DNA from: Nitrospirales bacterium | GTDB lineage: Bacteria; Nitrospirota; Nitrospiria; Nitrospirales; UBA8639 | Reading direction: 5' to 3' | NCBI GenBank assembly: GCA_029261305.1 | Contig: JAJDBO010000060.1 | Coordinates: 1-8,872 of the forward strand | DNA length: 8,872 nucleotides | Part shown: positions 1-7,177 of the stretch, in pieces | Position numbering within the stretch: position 1 is the stretch's first letter | How the letters are laid out: the number at the start of each line of letters is the position of its first letter | Program-made: the position numbers and the translations under genes | Notes under the pieces: generated by a model | What the model saw: only the letters and a program-made list of their open reading frames with translations | Told to the model about the DNA's origin: nothing | The model's database searches: none

Positions 1-216
1 GTGTGTATGGTTGAGAAGGAAGTGTGGCTGGAGATTTTTATGCCTCCTCAAGTCGAGAAGGGGCTTATCATGACCAATGTTATGGAGAAGTATGAAGTGG
101 TCATTGACGATGAGGAAATCGAAGAGACTTTGGATGCCAACATTCCACGTGGAAAAGCCTCGTTAAAGGCCGCTGTTCAAGAGTATAGGGATCACATTAC
201 TTTCATTAAGAAGTAA
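1..216 (+). CDS. Small acidic hypothetical protein, 5' end uncertain (possibly truncated by the window edge)
   Basis: The frame is open from the first base and ends in TAA at 214-216. A GTG at base 1 would give 71 residues, but that codon merely coincides with the window edge, so the gene may begin upstream. An internal ATG at 70 is preceded by a good ribosome binding sequence (AGAAGGGG, about 6 bases before it) and would give a 48-residue protein starting MTNVMEKYEVV. The chain is acidic in the middle (IDDEEIEETLD) and ends in a helix-like stretch with a basic C-terminus (FIKK). It has no signal peptide, no cysteines and no membrane segment. I do not recognise the family. A strong terminator begins 30 bases after the stop, which supports a real transcribed gene that ends here. 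Confidence 0.5.
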   Translation: MCMVEKEVWLEIFMPPQVEKGLIMTNVMEKYEVVIDDEEIEETLDANIPRGKASLKAAVQEYRDHITFIKK

Positions 217-246
217 TTCACGGTTCTTCGATTCGCTTTTTTTTGA

Positions 247-276
247 AGCCTCTGCCATCTGGTAGAGGCTTTTTTT
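247..276 (+). terminator. Rho-independent terminator
   Basis: The arms AGCCTCTGCC and GGTAGAGGCT form a 10-base-pair stem with one G-T pair, an ATCT loop and a run of T directly after. It ends the transcript of the small gene that stops at 216 and separates it from the RDD gene downstream. Confidence 0.88.
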
Positions 277-415
277 ATTTGGTGTTCATCTCAGATGTTT
301 AGGGTTCGTTATTCAAGGGTTCATTTCTATAGTCCGACAGTATGTATGAAGAGAACCGTTTTCCCATGGGAATGAGGAAATGTGTTGTATGAGATTTATC
401 CTGAGATGACCGGAC

Positions 416-1036
416 ATGAAAACACAACGAGAGTATACACGAGCATGGCCAGCGATTGAGCCTCCTGAACTCAAGGGAGCCTATGTTGGATTTTGGGCCA
501 GGTTTTTGGCTTCTCTTTTAGATACGATTCTCATCACCATCGTTACCTACCCATTTCTCATCGCCGCCTATGGGTGGGCCTATTTGAAATCCTGGATATT
601 CGTCGAAGGCCCTTTTGATTTTATTCTCTCGTGGATGTTTCCTGCCGCAGGGATTATCGGGTTTTGGGTGTATTATTCAGCGACACCAGGGAAAATGGCC
701 ATCGGTGCCAAGATTGTGGATGCGGCGACAGGACAACAGCCGACTCAGTGGCAGCTGGCGAAACGGTATATGGGATATTTCTTTTCTTCGATATTTTTGT
801 GTTGGGGATTTATTCATGTCGCGTTCAATCCCAGAAAGCAGGGATGGCACGACAAGTTTGCGAAGACCGTTGTCGTGTATAGCAAAAAGGTTCATCAACC
901 TGAGGTGCCCACAAAACCCAAAGCCCTATTCCCCGCGACGAATCAATCCTTGCCTTTGCATGACTCACCTCCTGCCGCGGTAAAGAGACCGTGTAAAGAG
1001 GAAGTATTCATTGGAGCTTCACAGGAAGGGGCCTGA
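416..1036 (+). CDS. RDD family integral membrane protein
   Basis: The 206-residue protein carries an RDD domain over roughly residues 22-155. The conserved arginine (R29) stands at the start of the first membrane helix and an aspartate (D36) lies within it (WARFLASLLDTI). The typical second half follows: TPGKMAIGAKIVD at about 90-102, then GWHDKFAKTVVV at about 143-154. Hydrophobic segments lie near residues 30-57, 67-89 and 118-137. The last 50 residues form a polar, proline-rich, probably cytoplasmic tail with no family match that I know. The ATG at 416 is the only sensible start, because the in-frame ATG at 389 runs into TGA at 407. Its ribosome binding site is weak. The molecular role of RDD proteins is mostly unknown; some have been linked to ion transport. 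The Sel1-repeat gene follows 60 bases later on the same strand and is probably co-transcribed. Confidence 0.9.
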   Translation: MKTQREYTRAWPAIEPPELKGAYVGFWARFLASLLDTILITIVTYPFLIAAYGWAYLKSWIFVEGPFDFILSWMFPAAGIIGFWVYYSATPGKMAIGAKIVDAATGQQPTQWQLAKRYMGYFFSSIFLCWGFIHVAFNPRKQGWHDKFAKTVVVYSKKVHQPEVPTKPKALFPATNQSLPLHDSPPAAVKRPCKEEVFIGASQEGA

Positions 1037-1096
1037 CATTAAACTTTTGCCTTCTTTCAATTCCCAAGAGAGTTTGAAGGACGTCGGCTCAATCCC

Positions 1097-2482
1097 ATGC
1101 GAAATCTTATTCCAAAAATGATGAATAGTGTGTTGGGAAAATTCGTGTATTCACTGGCCCTGGTGATTGTGTTGTGGGCGTGCGTGATGATTCCTTCTTT
1201 GGTCATGGCTGAGAATAACCCTGCGGCTTTGGCCGATGAGTTTTTTGCAAAAGGGCTTGGGTATTTTTGGGCAGAAGATATACCTCAACATTATGAAGAA
1301 GCATTTGTGTGGCTCTCGAAGGCCGCTGAATATGGGCATCCTCGAGCGCAAGCGATGCAGGCCGATATGCTGGCGAATGGGTTGGGGACTGTGATTGATC
1401 GCGAAAAGGCCTTTGCGTTGGCTAGCGATGCGGCAAGAAGTGGTGACATATTTGGAAAATTCCTCAATGGGAAATATTTTTATTGGGGGATCGGGACGGT
1501 CACGAATACAGAAAAAGCGAAAATGATATTTACACAAACATTTTTAGAATTAGAGCATCAAGCTGAATCTGGTGATGGTTTAGCTCAACATGGCTTAGGG
1601 TGGATGTATTCCACCTTTAGCAACGCAACGAAGGATTATCAGAAGGCATATCATTGGTATGAAAAAGCTGCGACTCAAGGATATGCCGTAGCGCAAAATA
1701 ATTTAGCCATCATGTTTTGCAATGGTGAAGGTGTAAGACCGAACGAAAAAGCTAAAAATGTTTGGTATCGCCGAGCCGCTAAACAAGGCTATCCAATTGC
1801 TCAATATAACCTTGCCCTTTCGCTAGGCGCCGAAGGAGATCTTGAGGGAAAGTTTCGCCTGCTTTTGGAGTCCGCTGATAGGAATTATAGATCAGCTCAG
1901 GCCAAACTCGGTTGGATTTTTGAAGAGGGGATAGGGCGAACCGTTGATTTGAAAAGCGCAGTGGCTTTGTATCGGAAAGCTGCCGCCCAGGATCATCGAT
2001 GGGCGCAAAATCATCTGGGACGGTTGTATCAGAAGGGAAAAGGCGTTCCCCAAGATTATCTAGAGGCCATGAAATGGTACCGAGTCGCTGCGGCGAAAGG
2101 GTATGCCAGTGGGATGGCCAATGTCGGTCATCTATTGGAAACTGGTCTCGGGGTGGAAAAGAATTATGTCGAAGCCCGCTCTTGGTATGAGCAAGGCGCT
2201 GAAAAAGGCAATACGTATTCCCAAGCTCGCCTCGGGTATTTATATATGAACGGGTTTGGCGTGGATCAAGATTATGATAAAGCCACTGCGTGGTTACAGA
2301 AGGCGGCTCGTGGGGGAAATGAGTGGGCTCGGTATGGAATCGGGCTCATCCATGAAAAACAGCGGCAATATTCCCAGGCGATTCGTTGGTATCTCTGGGC
2401 TGCAATTAAGGGGTATGATTTTGGTTTTAGGCGAGCGGTGTATTTGGTGGTGATGTACCCTGTGATTTCCCTTTCGACATAA
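1097..2482 (+). CDS. Exported Sel1-repeat (SLR/TPR-like) protein
   Basis: The 461-residue protein begins with a signal peptide: a basic start, a hydrophobic core at about residues 16-37 and a likely cleavage site VMA|EN after A38. LWAC at 26-29 resembles a lipobox, but tryptophan at that position is unusual, so secretion into the periplasm is preferred over a lipoprotein. From about residue 48 to 441 it is built of roughly eleven Sel1-like repeats of about 36 residues, with the pattern A..LG.(L/I)Y..G.GV..(D/N)...A..WY..AA..G. The clearest are at 267-302, 303-338, 339-374 and 375-410. Sel1 repeats form an alpha-helical solenoid that binds partner proteins; no catalytic domain is present. In-frame ATGs at 1118 and 1121 are alternative starts. 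The nearest purine-rich stretch (GAAGGA) is 15 bases before the ATG at 1097, so the exact start is not settled. The end is convergent with the M48 gene, 29 bases away. Confidence 0.9.
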   Translation: MRNLIPKMMNSVLGKFVYSLALVIVLWACVMIPSLVMAENNPAALADEFFAKGLGYFWAEDIPQHYEEAFVWLSKAAEYGHPRAQAMQADMLANGLGTVIDREKAFALASDAARSGDIFGKFLNGKYFYWGIGTVTNTEKAKMIFTQTFLELEHQAESGDGLAQHGLGWMYSTFSNATKDYQKAYHWYEKAATQGYAVAQNNLAIMFCNGEGVRPNEKAKNVWYRRAAKQGYPIAQYNLALSLGAEGDLEGKFRLLLESADRNYRSAQAKLGWIFEEGIGRTVDLKSAVALYRKAAAQDHRWAQNHLGRLYQKGKGVPQDYLEAMKWYRVAAAKGYASGMANVGHLLETGLGVEKNYVEARSWYEQGAEKGNTYSQARLGYLYMNGFGVDQDYDKATAWLQKAARGGNEWARYGIGLIHEKQRQYSQAIRWYLWAAIKGYDFGFRRAVYLVVMYPVISLST

Positions 2483-2511
2483 GTGTGTGGAGTTATCGAG
2501 ACCTTCCTGCC

Positions 2512-3651
2512 TTATTCGATTTCTTTCTCTTCTCCAGCGTTGTCATGACAAAGATTTGCGATCTGTTGCCAGTCGTCTAGCGGGAACAGGCTATGACTTG
2601 ATTGCTCTGTGGCGTGAGCTTGTTTCCGAAGGGTTTCTACTCGATCTCCTGCCGTGGGATGTGTCGAGAGATAGCGCCACATCGGATCGAAATTTTTCTC
2701 ACCATGTTGCTCCTTGAGATATTCAAAAAAACTCACCATGCCGTCTGGGTTAATTTTGGCTGCCAGTAACAGGGCCATGCCTTCCCGGTCAGCTTCTTCT
2801 TCAGCCGACCTGCTATAAGATAATGTTTGGAGCACATGTGCGCCTTCCAGCACAAAAGTCATGATCCCACTGACGTCTCCAGTCAGTGCTCCAATGATCA
2901 AACCAATCGTCATATTTTGTACGAGTAACCGCATCCCATGCCGCTGGAGGACATGTTGAATTTCATGGGCCAGCACGCCAGTGAGTTCTTCGGGAGTCTC
3001 CGTGTTTTCGAGTAGGCCGCGAAAAATAATGATATGTCCCCCGGGGAGAGCCATGGCATTAAGAATGGGTTTATCAACGATCGCCAGGCGAAACGTGTAT
3101 GGGACCGTTTCTACGGTGGACACCAAGGCTTGGATCAATGTGTCGGCTTTCTCTAAGAGTTGTGGGTCTAAACACCGTGCCTCGGATGGTGCAATCTCTT
3201 CGACCAAAGCATCGCCTAGGTGTGTTTCCCAAGAGTAGGGAATGAGAGTCGTGAGCGGGCCAGAAAGAGCAGGGACGCCTTTGGCATACACAACCCAAAT
3301 GAGTGGAATGGCGATGACCCCTGCGGCCATTGTGAGCCAGAGGCGACGAGTGCGAGTGCGAGGGTTATGAAGATGCTTGACGTCGTTGGGGGCCAGACCA
3401 TGAAGGGCTGTTAAAAACTTGGCCTCGTGTATCACTAGGAGATCGTGGTGAGTATTTTTTCGTTCGAGTCGAACTTCTTCGCCTTCATAGTTCCCTTGGG
3501 TTTGGCGAATGTCTGCGTATGCCCAAAGAAGAGGCTGTTCGGAGATACCATGAATGCTGAGTCCCGTTGGGGTAATGACGATGAAGACTTGGTGGGCAAT
3601 AGGGCTGTGGCCATCGAAGTATTGCCCATGCCACGTGGAAGACGCCGTCAT
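2512..3651 (-). CDS. Membrane-anchored M48 family zinc metallopeptidase with an N-terminal DUF7092-like domain
   Basis: The 379-residue protein has three parts. An N-terminal beta-rich domain (about 7-95, starting WHGQYFDG) resembles the small domain found before some M48 peptidases (DUF7092). A single membrane helix lies at about 104-123. The peptidase M48 domain runs from about 160 to 345. The zinc-binding motif is HEIQH at 229-233, with E230 as the catalytic residue. The third metal ligand is expected at E284 in the downstream SRSAEEEADREG stretch. STHP at 329-332 is the usual late M48 motif. All key residues are present, so the enzyme should be active. M48 enzymes of this type (relatives of HtpX, Oma1 and LoiP/BepA) degrade misfolded envelope proteins. 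The start at 3651 lacks a clear ribosome binding site but sits just before the first domain. It lies 80 bases downstream of the DUF898 gene on the same strand, a pairing also known elsewhere. Confidence 0.93.
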   Translation of the reverse strand: MTASSTWHGQYFDGHSPIAHQVFIVITPTGLSIHGISEQPLLWAYADIRQTQGNYEGEEVRLERKNTHHDLLVIHEAKFLTALHGLAPNDVKHLHNPRTRTRRLWLTMAAGVIAIPLIWVVYAKGVPALSGPLTTLIPYSWETHLGDALVEEIAPSEARCLDPQLLEKADTLIQALVSTVETVPYTFRLAIVDKPILNAMALPGGHIIIFRGLLENTETPEELTGVLAHEIQHVLQRHGMRLLVQNMTIGLIIGALTGDVSGIMTFVLEGAHVLQTLSYSRSAEEEADREGMALLLAAKINPDGMVSFFEYLKEQHGEKNFDPMWRYLSTHPTAGDRVETLRKQAHATEQSSHSLFPLDDWQQIANLCHDNAGEEKEIE

Positions 3652-3731
3652 GTGGGGTCCATGATTTCGTGGTGAAAGGTAGAGTCGATCAGGTCAGTGA
3701 AATATTCAGTCTTCCTGATAGGGAAAGGCGG

Positions 3732-6320
3732 TTATCCGAGATCAAATCCCGTATCAAAGAACCCAGCCAGTTCTTCTCCCATAGGTGAAGCCGTGTTGGC
3801 TTCTTGAACAACTTGCTTGAGATTCAATGGTCCTTGGAGTCCCACATGATAATACAAGAACTGCAAATTCCTGGTCTGAACCCAGGGCCAGGCCAGGCCT
3901 AACGTGAAGACCAAGAGGATTAGGTTCGTCAATTTCAATTCAAGCAAGTCTCTTCCCGTCATCGTCGCCTGAAAACGTGCGGACCCAAATGTGGTGTGAC
4001 TCCACATATAGCGTTGCCGAGCAGCCTGGAACCAAAACCACACTCCAAGCACAAAGGGGACTACCATCGAGACAATCCCGACTGTCGTCCAAAACACGAT
4101 GTCGATGACATGAGTCGGATCAACTTTTCCAGAGAGGAATGATGTGGCTAACAGCACAACCTCTGCGGTGACCAGACCGAGAATGAGCACGCGGAACGCT
4201 TTGAAATAAATGTTCCCTAATTCTTTTCCTTCACCGGTAAAGCCAAATGCGCGGCTTCCAAAATGAGTCCCTGACGAGAGAAAGGCCCGTTTCGCATTGT
4301 CGAAGACCGGGTAGTAGATTCCCAAGGTCAGAATGGAAAAGAGGGTGCCCTTGAGATAGAGAATTATAAAGTTTTTCGCGGAATGGCGGAATGAAAAGTA
4401 AATGCCCCGCCAGGTGGTTCGACTCATGCGATAGCGATGCGAGCCCACGATCGCAATGGGAAGAAAGCATAAGAGGAGCAGACCGGCGACGATGTTCACC
4501 CCCCATTGAAGGGCGGCATTGGATTGCAGCGCGCCTGCATAGTTGAGGGCGGTATAGGGAATACCAAAAATCGCCATGGCCTTCATCCATCCTTTGAACA
4601 ATTCCCCTCCTGTTCCGTGGAAAGCTAAGCGAGCCCCGGCAAACCGTGTTTGACTATGGAGGTAGCGACGAATTTTCACCCGGCCCCAAAAGGAATACAC
4701 TCCAAAGGTGAGTAGTGTCAGCAAGGTGTTCATCGTGAACATGCCAAACAGGGATCCCCCCGTGCCTGAGAAGAAGGGACGTCTGAATCGATCCGGGGCT
4801 TCTCCAGAATGTGGCGACGAGGCATCAGGAGCAGGAGGTTGTGGATCGGGTGGTGCGGAGTCCAAGTCCTGAGATACCGAAGCCGTGGATGCTTCTGCGG
4901 TTCCCATTGAAGCCTCGGAAGGCGGTGAGCCGTCTTGACCGTCTTTGGCTTCAGTGGCTGAGCGGCTTTGTTCTTCAATGGCCTGTTCGTCTTGAATGAT
5001 TGCAGCGACGTCATCAGCGATTTCCATGGCTGCTTCAATAGAACTCTGAGCGGCGACGGCAGCCAAGGGAAGTTCAGGTGGTGGTTCTTTGGCAGCGGAT
5101 GATGCCATCGATGCGGTGAGTAATTCTTCTGGAGAAGTCGACGCGGCTTCTGATTCTTCACCGATTCGTGTGGGTTTCCATTCAGCCGGTGGGCTTGTCT
5201 GAGCTTGTTTTTCCCCCTCGCTCGGCCAATTCATCTTTACAGAATTTCCAGAAGTAGGTTCGATGTCCGCCGAAGGAGTCTCCTCGAAGTGTTGAGCTTG
5301 GATAGGAGGTGGCTCGGGTTCCTCTTGTGCGGTCACGTTTTCAGCAGCGGTCTCAATGTGTTCTGGACGCGTATCGGATGAAGGTACTTGGGTCTGCTCT
5401 TCGAGGACTTCGGCCCAATCATTTTCCATGTCCTCATCAGAATCGAGATTTGAATCTAGTGATTCATTTAAAGCTGAGGCAGAAGCATCGGCTTGGGGTT
5501 CGATCTGTTCATCTGAAACCACGGTGGTGTCGAGATCCGGCGTGCTCTCTATCTGTTCCTGTTCTTCAAGTGCGGCGGCCCATTCATCAGCTAGGTCGGC
5601 TTCGGACGCGGGTGGTTCTTCTGCCACCATTTCTTGTGCTGGGGTTGCGGCTTCGTCAATGGCTTCGGGCGCATTGGCGGTTATCGCGGTGGCGGAATCT
5701 TCCTGCGTTTGTTCGGCCATAGCAGCAGCCCAGTCATTGTCCAGATCAGCTTCAGTTGTGGGCGTCTCTTCTGTGACGGCGGCTTGGGCCGGTGTTGAGG
5801 CGGCAGCTTCATCGATCGACTCAGGGGCATTGGAGGTCAGTACAGGGGCGGCGGTTTCTTCCTCGGTTTGTTCCGCTAACGCGGCGGCCCATTCATCGTC
5901 CAAGGAGGCTTCGGTTGCGGGCGTCTCTTCCGTGACGTCGGCTTGGGTTGGTGTAGCGGCGACAGCTTCATCAATGGCCTCAGGGGTATTGGAGGTCAGT
6001 ACAGGGGCGGCGGCTTCTTCCTCGGTTTGTTCCGCTAAGGCGGCGGCCCATTCATCGTCCAAGGAGGCTTCGGTTGCGGGGGGCTCTTCCGTGACGTCGG
6101 CTTGGGATGGTGTGGAGGCGACAGCTTCATCGATGGCCTCAGGGGCATTGGAGGCCAGTACAGGGGAGGCGGCTTCTTCCTCGGTTTGTTCCGCTAAGGC
6201 GGCGGCCCATTCATCGTCCAAGGAGACTTCATCCGAAGTGGATAATTTTCCTTCGGTTGGATTTTCGCTGTCCTGTTTGGTGACGGGTGGTCGGTCAATA
6301 TTTTCTGTGTCGGTACTCAT
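3732..6320 (-). CDS. DUF898 (YjgN-like) membrane protein with a long acidic, repetitive N-terminal extension
   Basis: From the ATG at 6320 the protein has 862 residues. Residues 1 to about 508 form a low-complexity region rich in Ala, Glu, Ser, Pro and Thr, with no signal peptide. It contains six copies of a motif of the form DxxWAxxLxEQ, with tryptophans at 38, 91, 144, 197, 248 and 302. The C-terminal part, from about 513, is a DUF898 domain starting RRPFFSGTGGSLFGMF, with about seven hydrophobic helices and three internal repeats of the form LT(L/F)G.Y/W......F....T.FG...F..TG.G.EL. DUF898 proteins are usually a few hundred residues long, so the extension is exceptional; their function is unknown. 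An in-frame GTG at 6344 would add eight residues, but GAGG nine bases before the ATG at 6320 favours the ATG. The M48 peptidase gene follows 80 bases downstream, probably in the same operon. Confidence 0.9.
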   Translation of the reverse strand: MSTDTENIDRPPVTKQDSENPTEGKLSTSDEVSLDDEWAAALAEQTEEEAASPVLASNAPEAIDEAVASTPSQADVTEEPPATEASLDDEWAAALAEQTEEEAAAPVLTSNTPEAIDEAVAATPTQADVTEETPATEASLDDEWAAALAEQTEEETAAPVLTSNAPESIDEAAASTPAQAAVTEETPTTEADLDNDWAAAMAEQTQEDSATAITANAPEAIDEAATPAQEMVAEEPPASEADLADEWAAALEEQEQIESTPDLDTTVVSDEQIEPQADASASALNESLDSNLDSDEDMENDWAEVLEEQTQVPSSDTRPEHIETAAENVTAQEEPEPPPIQAQHFEETPSADIEPTSGNSVKMNWPSEGEKQAQTSPPAEWKPTRIGEESEAASTSPEELLTASMASSAAKEPPPELPLAAVAAQSSIEAAMEIADDVAAIIQDEQAIEEQSRSATEAKDGQDGSPPSEASMGTAEASTASVSQDLDSAPPDPQPPAPDASSPHSGEAPDRFRRPFFSGTGGSLFGMFTMNTLLTLLTFGVYSFWGRVKIRRYLHSQTRFAGARLAFHGTGGELFKGWMKAMAIFGIPYTALNYAGALQSNAALQWGVNIVAGLLLLCFLPIAIVGSHRYRMSRTTWRGIYFSFRHSAKNFIILYLKGTLFSILTLGIYYPVFDNAKRAFLSSGTHFGSRAFGFTGEGKELGNIYFKAFRVLILGLVTAEVVLLATSFLSGKVDPTHVIDIVFWTTVGIVSMVVPFVLGVWFWFQAARQRYMWSHTTFGSARFQATMTGRDLLELKLTNLILLVFTLGLAWPWVQTRNLQFLYYHVGLQGPLNLKQVVQEANTASPMGEELAGFFDTGFDLG
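5394..6224 (-). repeat. Tandem 159-base (53-residue) coding repeats in the DUF898 gene
   Basis: Six units are visible in the protein, with tryptophan-to-tryptophan spacing of 53, 53, 53, 51 and 54 residues. The first two units (6066-6224 and 5907-6065) differ at about 9 of 155 aligned bases and at 6 of 53 residues. The third (5748-5906) is more diverged and the last three are strongly diverged. This pattern fits recent expansion at the start-codon end of the array. Each unit has a core of the type LDDEWAAALAEQ, an acidic stretch, and a PEAIDEA / VTEE / PATEA linker. Confidence 0.93.
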
Positions 6321-6549
6321 ATCTATCATCCTCAAGCTAGGCACAAGTCAATCGGTAAAGAGAAGGTCTCCGAATCTTCTATCGTTCTCCCTGGGTATTC
6401 GAAGTGCCATCTAGTTGTTCTCTTTCCTAAATTTTGTCGGTGTGTAGACAGCAAAGCTTAAAGGGAACTGCGTAGGAATCGAGGATGTTGATGACTGAGA
6501 GATTGAAAGTGTCGTGGCTTTTCTGTGGCGAAGGTGACGACAGTCCCTT

Positions 6550-6562
6550 CGTGAATTTCACG
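6550..6562. promoter_or_regulatory. Perfect palindrome, possible operator
   Basis: CGTGAA-T-TTCACG is a perfect 6+1+6 inverted repeat. It lies 230 bases upstream of the DUF898 start and next to a TGT-N11-AC(A/G) site at 6564-6580. It may be a binding site for a dimeric regulator. No known regulator is assigned. Confidence 0.35.
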
Positions 6563-6603
6563 GTGTCGAGAAATTTTACGATTTCCAATTGATCCAAGCT
6601 CTG

Positions 6604-6619
6604 TACGTCAAGTGACGTA
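6604..6619. promoter_or_regulatory. Perfect 16-base palindrome, possible operator
   Basis: TACGTCA-AG-TGACGTA is a 7+2+7 perfect inverted repeat in non-coding DNA, about 285 bases upstream of the DUF898 start and 430 upstream of the sigma-54 promoter. Its symmetry and short spacer resemble an operator for a dimeric DNA-binding protein. Confidence 0.4.
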
Positions 6620-6909
6620 TCTATCGTTATTTGAAAACAAAGACCAACATCCTTCACTCGCTAAGCCTGAATTTCTTAAAACCCGCGCTAGGTCAAGGGT
6701 TGCCGGTGTATTCCCCATTTATCTTTTTTAATTTTCAAGGTTCAGTCCCAAACAGAAAGTGATCCGCAACATCTTCGTTTCAGTGACAAGATTCAACGCT
6801 CATCAGTTTGCTGTTGGAAATTTTGACGGTGTCAACATCTGACGATTCTTAGACAATGCCGTGACATAAATTCATTTTCCTCACGATTCTGTTTCTTCTT
6901 GCGATGAGG

Positions 6910-6928
6910 GTGTAAAAAACTTTTACAC
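6910..6928 (+). promoter_or_regulatory. Candidate upstream activating (enhancer) site for the sigma-54 promoter
   Basis: GTGTAAAA-AAC-TTTTACAC is a perfect 8+3+8 inverted repeat. It lies about 128 bases upstream of the -24 GG of the sigma-54 promoter, the distance range expected for a bacterial enhancer-binding protein. The inner 17 bases match a site upstream of the second sigma-54 promoter (8324-8340) at 14 positions. The activator itself is not in the window. Confidence 0.6.
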
Positions 6929-7045
6929 TTTTGAAAAATAGGTGTGAACTCCTTGACAGGAATTCGACAGAATTTTTCATCACCTTTTGTAAACTTCTGT
7001 TTCAATCTTTTCGCTTCTTGAATCTTGCTGCACCCGCATTTCTTG

Positions 7046-7061
7046 TGGCACGGCCCTTGCT
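7046..7061 (+). promoter_or_regulatory. Sigma-54 (RpoN) promoter of the PEP-CTERM gene
   Basis: TGGCACG-GCCC-TTGCT matches the sigma-54 consensus (TGGCACG-N4-TTGCW) without a mismatch. GG at 7047-7048 and GC at 7059-7060 have the required 10 bases between them. Transcription should start near 7072, leaving a leader of about 105 bases before the ATG at 7178. In floc-forming bacteria, PEP-CTERM genes are known to be driven by RpoN with the PrsK/PrsR two-component system, so this promoter fits the gene. Confidence 0.88.
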
Positions 7062-7162
7062 CAAGGTGTTTAGTATCAAAGGGAACATGCGGCCAACGAC
7101 AGTTCATTTGATCATGGCAATACACAATGTCCCACAACTTTTACCATAATCTTTAATCTTTC

Positions 7163-7170
7163 AAGGAGGT
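7163..7170 (+). promoter_or_regulatory. Strong ribosome binding site of the PEP-CTERM gene
   Basis: AAGGAGGT is a near-perfect complement to the 16S rRNA 3' end. GGAGG ends 8 bases before the ATG at 7178, which fixes the start and suggests high translation. Confidence 0.85.
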
Positions 7171-7177
7171 TTTCAAC

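Larger units (their letters stand above)
6321..6909. other. Intergenic region between the divergent DUF898 and PEP-CTERM genes, left part
   Basis: No convincing gene is present. A 76-codon minus-strand frame at 6427-6657 has only a GTG start, no ribosome binding site and no recognisable family. The stretch holds two perfect palindromes (6550-6562 and 6604-6619) and a weak copy of the TGT-N11-ACA site (6564-6580). It also has TGACA followed two or three bases later by ATTC at 6784 and 6862, a pattern that recurs at 6954. The promoter of the DUF898-M48 operon must lie here, reading leftward, but I could not identify a convincing -35/-10 pair. Confidence 0.5.

Noticed and set aside
305..333. Possible sigma-70 promoter before the RDD gene (TTCGTT-N17-TATAGT)
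   Set aside because: The -10 is fair but the -35 shares only the first bases with the consensus; too weak to list as a feature.
1172..1183. Lipobox-like LWAC in the Sel1 protein
   Set aside because: Tryptophan at the -2 position is atypical and a normal signal peptidase I site (VMA|EN) follows nine residues later.
5356..6414. A 352-codon plus-strand frame antisense to the DUF898 repeats
   Set aside because: Its Ser/Ala/Val-rich translation mirrors the repetitive codons of the opposite strand; there is no ribosome binding site and the real gene on the minus strand has a clear domain and start.
6427..6657. A 76-codon minus-strand frame upstream of the DUF898 gene
   Set aside because: GTG start directly after a stop, no ribosome binding site, no recognisable family, and two perfect palindromes lie inside it, which suits regulatory DNA better. 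It cannot be fully excluded.
6832..7149. Frames on both strands over the sigma-54 regulatory region (6832-7137 minus, 6931-7149 plus)
   Set aside because: They overlap each other, the promoter and the enhancer palindrome, lack ribosome binding sites and have basic, low-information translations.
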